Positions 63,852-64,000 of a DNA stretch of 64,000 bases are shown here, one piece after another (positions within the stretch are counted from its first letter, which is position 1; each line of letters opens with the position of its first letter). A program made the translations under genes and the position numbers. The notes beneath the pieces were generated by a model, which saw only the letters and a list, made by a program, of their open reading frames with translations, was not told where the DNA came from and did no database searches. Origin of the DNA: Sphingopyxis lindanitolerans (GTDB lineage: Bacteria; Pseudomonadota; Alphaproteobacteria; Sphingomonadales; Sphingomonadaceae); assembly GCF_002993885.1 (NCBI RefSeq), contig NZ_CM009578.1, positions 3,370,009 through 3,434,008 of the forward strand. Reading direction: 5' to 3'.

Positions 63852-64000
63852 ATGCCGCGTTACTATACTGAAGAGCATGAATGGGTCGATGTCGACGGCG
63901 ACGTCGCGACGGTCGGGATCACCGATTTCGCGCAGAGCCAGCTTGGCGACATCGTGTTCGTCGAGGTTCCCGACACCGGGGCCGAACTGGCCGCGGGCGG
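63852..64000 (+). CDS. gcvH: Glycine cleavage system H protein, 5' part
   Basis: Fifty residues are visible, starting [40 protein letters not shown] sequence characteristic of the lipoyl carrier protein. The lipoyl lysine lies beyond the window. Spacing of 3 nt from gcvT implies one operon. Confidence 0.95.
   Translation, partial: MPRYYTEEHEWVDVDGDVATVGITDFAQSQLGDIVFVEVPDTGAELAAG

Noticed and set aside
1..64000. tRNA or rRNA genes
   Set aside because: No cloverleaf or rRNA signature was seen in any of the gaps read.

Overview
The window is high-GC DNA from an alphaproteobacterium, most likely a sphingomonad close to Sphingopyxis. This is inferred from the many TonB-dependent receptors (five in 64 kb), the alphaproteobacterial gene order of the division/cell-wall (dcw) cluster, a meso-diaminopimelate type MurE, and several families of dispersed palindromic repeats. 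No taxonomic search could be run. Most genes are packed in operons with 1-8 nt stop/start overlaps.

Accessory half (1-28 kb). (a) 1-7.5 kb: a catabolic regulon. A partial TonB receptor and a minus-strand operon (quinone oxidoreductase, TauD-type dioxygenase, DUF849 beta-keto acid cleavage enzyme, a 52-codon ORF, a carboxymuconolactone-decarboxylase-like protein, an MFS carrier) lie next to a divergent AraC regulator. The same 38-bp motif (30/38 identical) sits upstream of the receptor and in the AraC/operon divergent promoter. (b) 7.5-19 kb: a TetR regulator and a ten-gene operon built round a tryptophan-tryptophylquinone (TTQ) amine dehydrogenase: heavy chain (with a -1 frameshift), MauE, MauD, Tat-exported light chain, two c-type cytochromes, a TonB receptor, an aldehyde dehydrogenase and two acyl-CoA synthetases. 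Read together it predicts amine uptake, periplasmic oxidation to aldehyde, and conversion to acid and acyl-CoA. (c) 19-28 kb: two convergent TonB receptors sharing a terminator, folE, a PKHD-type hydroxylase and a sulfotransferase-like protein.

Housekeeping half (28-64 kb). rpsF-rpsR-rplI; a Mur ligase of the MurC/Mpl type divergent from an LD-carboxypeptidase, a plausible murein-recycling pair; fabD and fabG separated by a GxxExxY nuclease-family gene that lies between 31-bp inverted repeats; a ZnuD-like receptor with a candidate Zur box; cysK; two membrane-protein genes; then the full dcw cluster mraZ-rsmH-ftsL-ftsI-murE-murF-mraY-murD-ftsW-murG-murC-murB-ddl-ftsQ-ftsA-ftsZ, preceded by four 10-bp-spaced repeats that look like an MraZ box. 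After ftsZ come a TPR/SPOR protein, dgt, an NAD(P)-binding protein, and a tandem glycine riboswitch leading gcvT and the start of gcvH, which runs off the window.

Intergenic gaps are colonised by at least four families of inverted repeats. One family (CTCCGCG-type arms) occurs at three places: flanking the GxxExxY gene, without a gene near 29.8 kb, and near 61.5 kb with a second repeat family nested inside. This resembles a nuclease gene with its non-autonomous palindromes and is, with the TTQ amine-dehydrogenase/TonB operon and the AraC regulon, the most interesting signal here.
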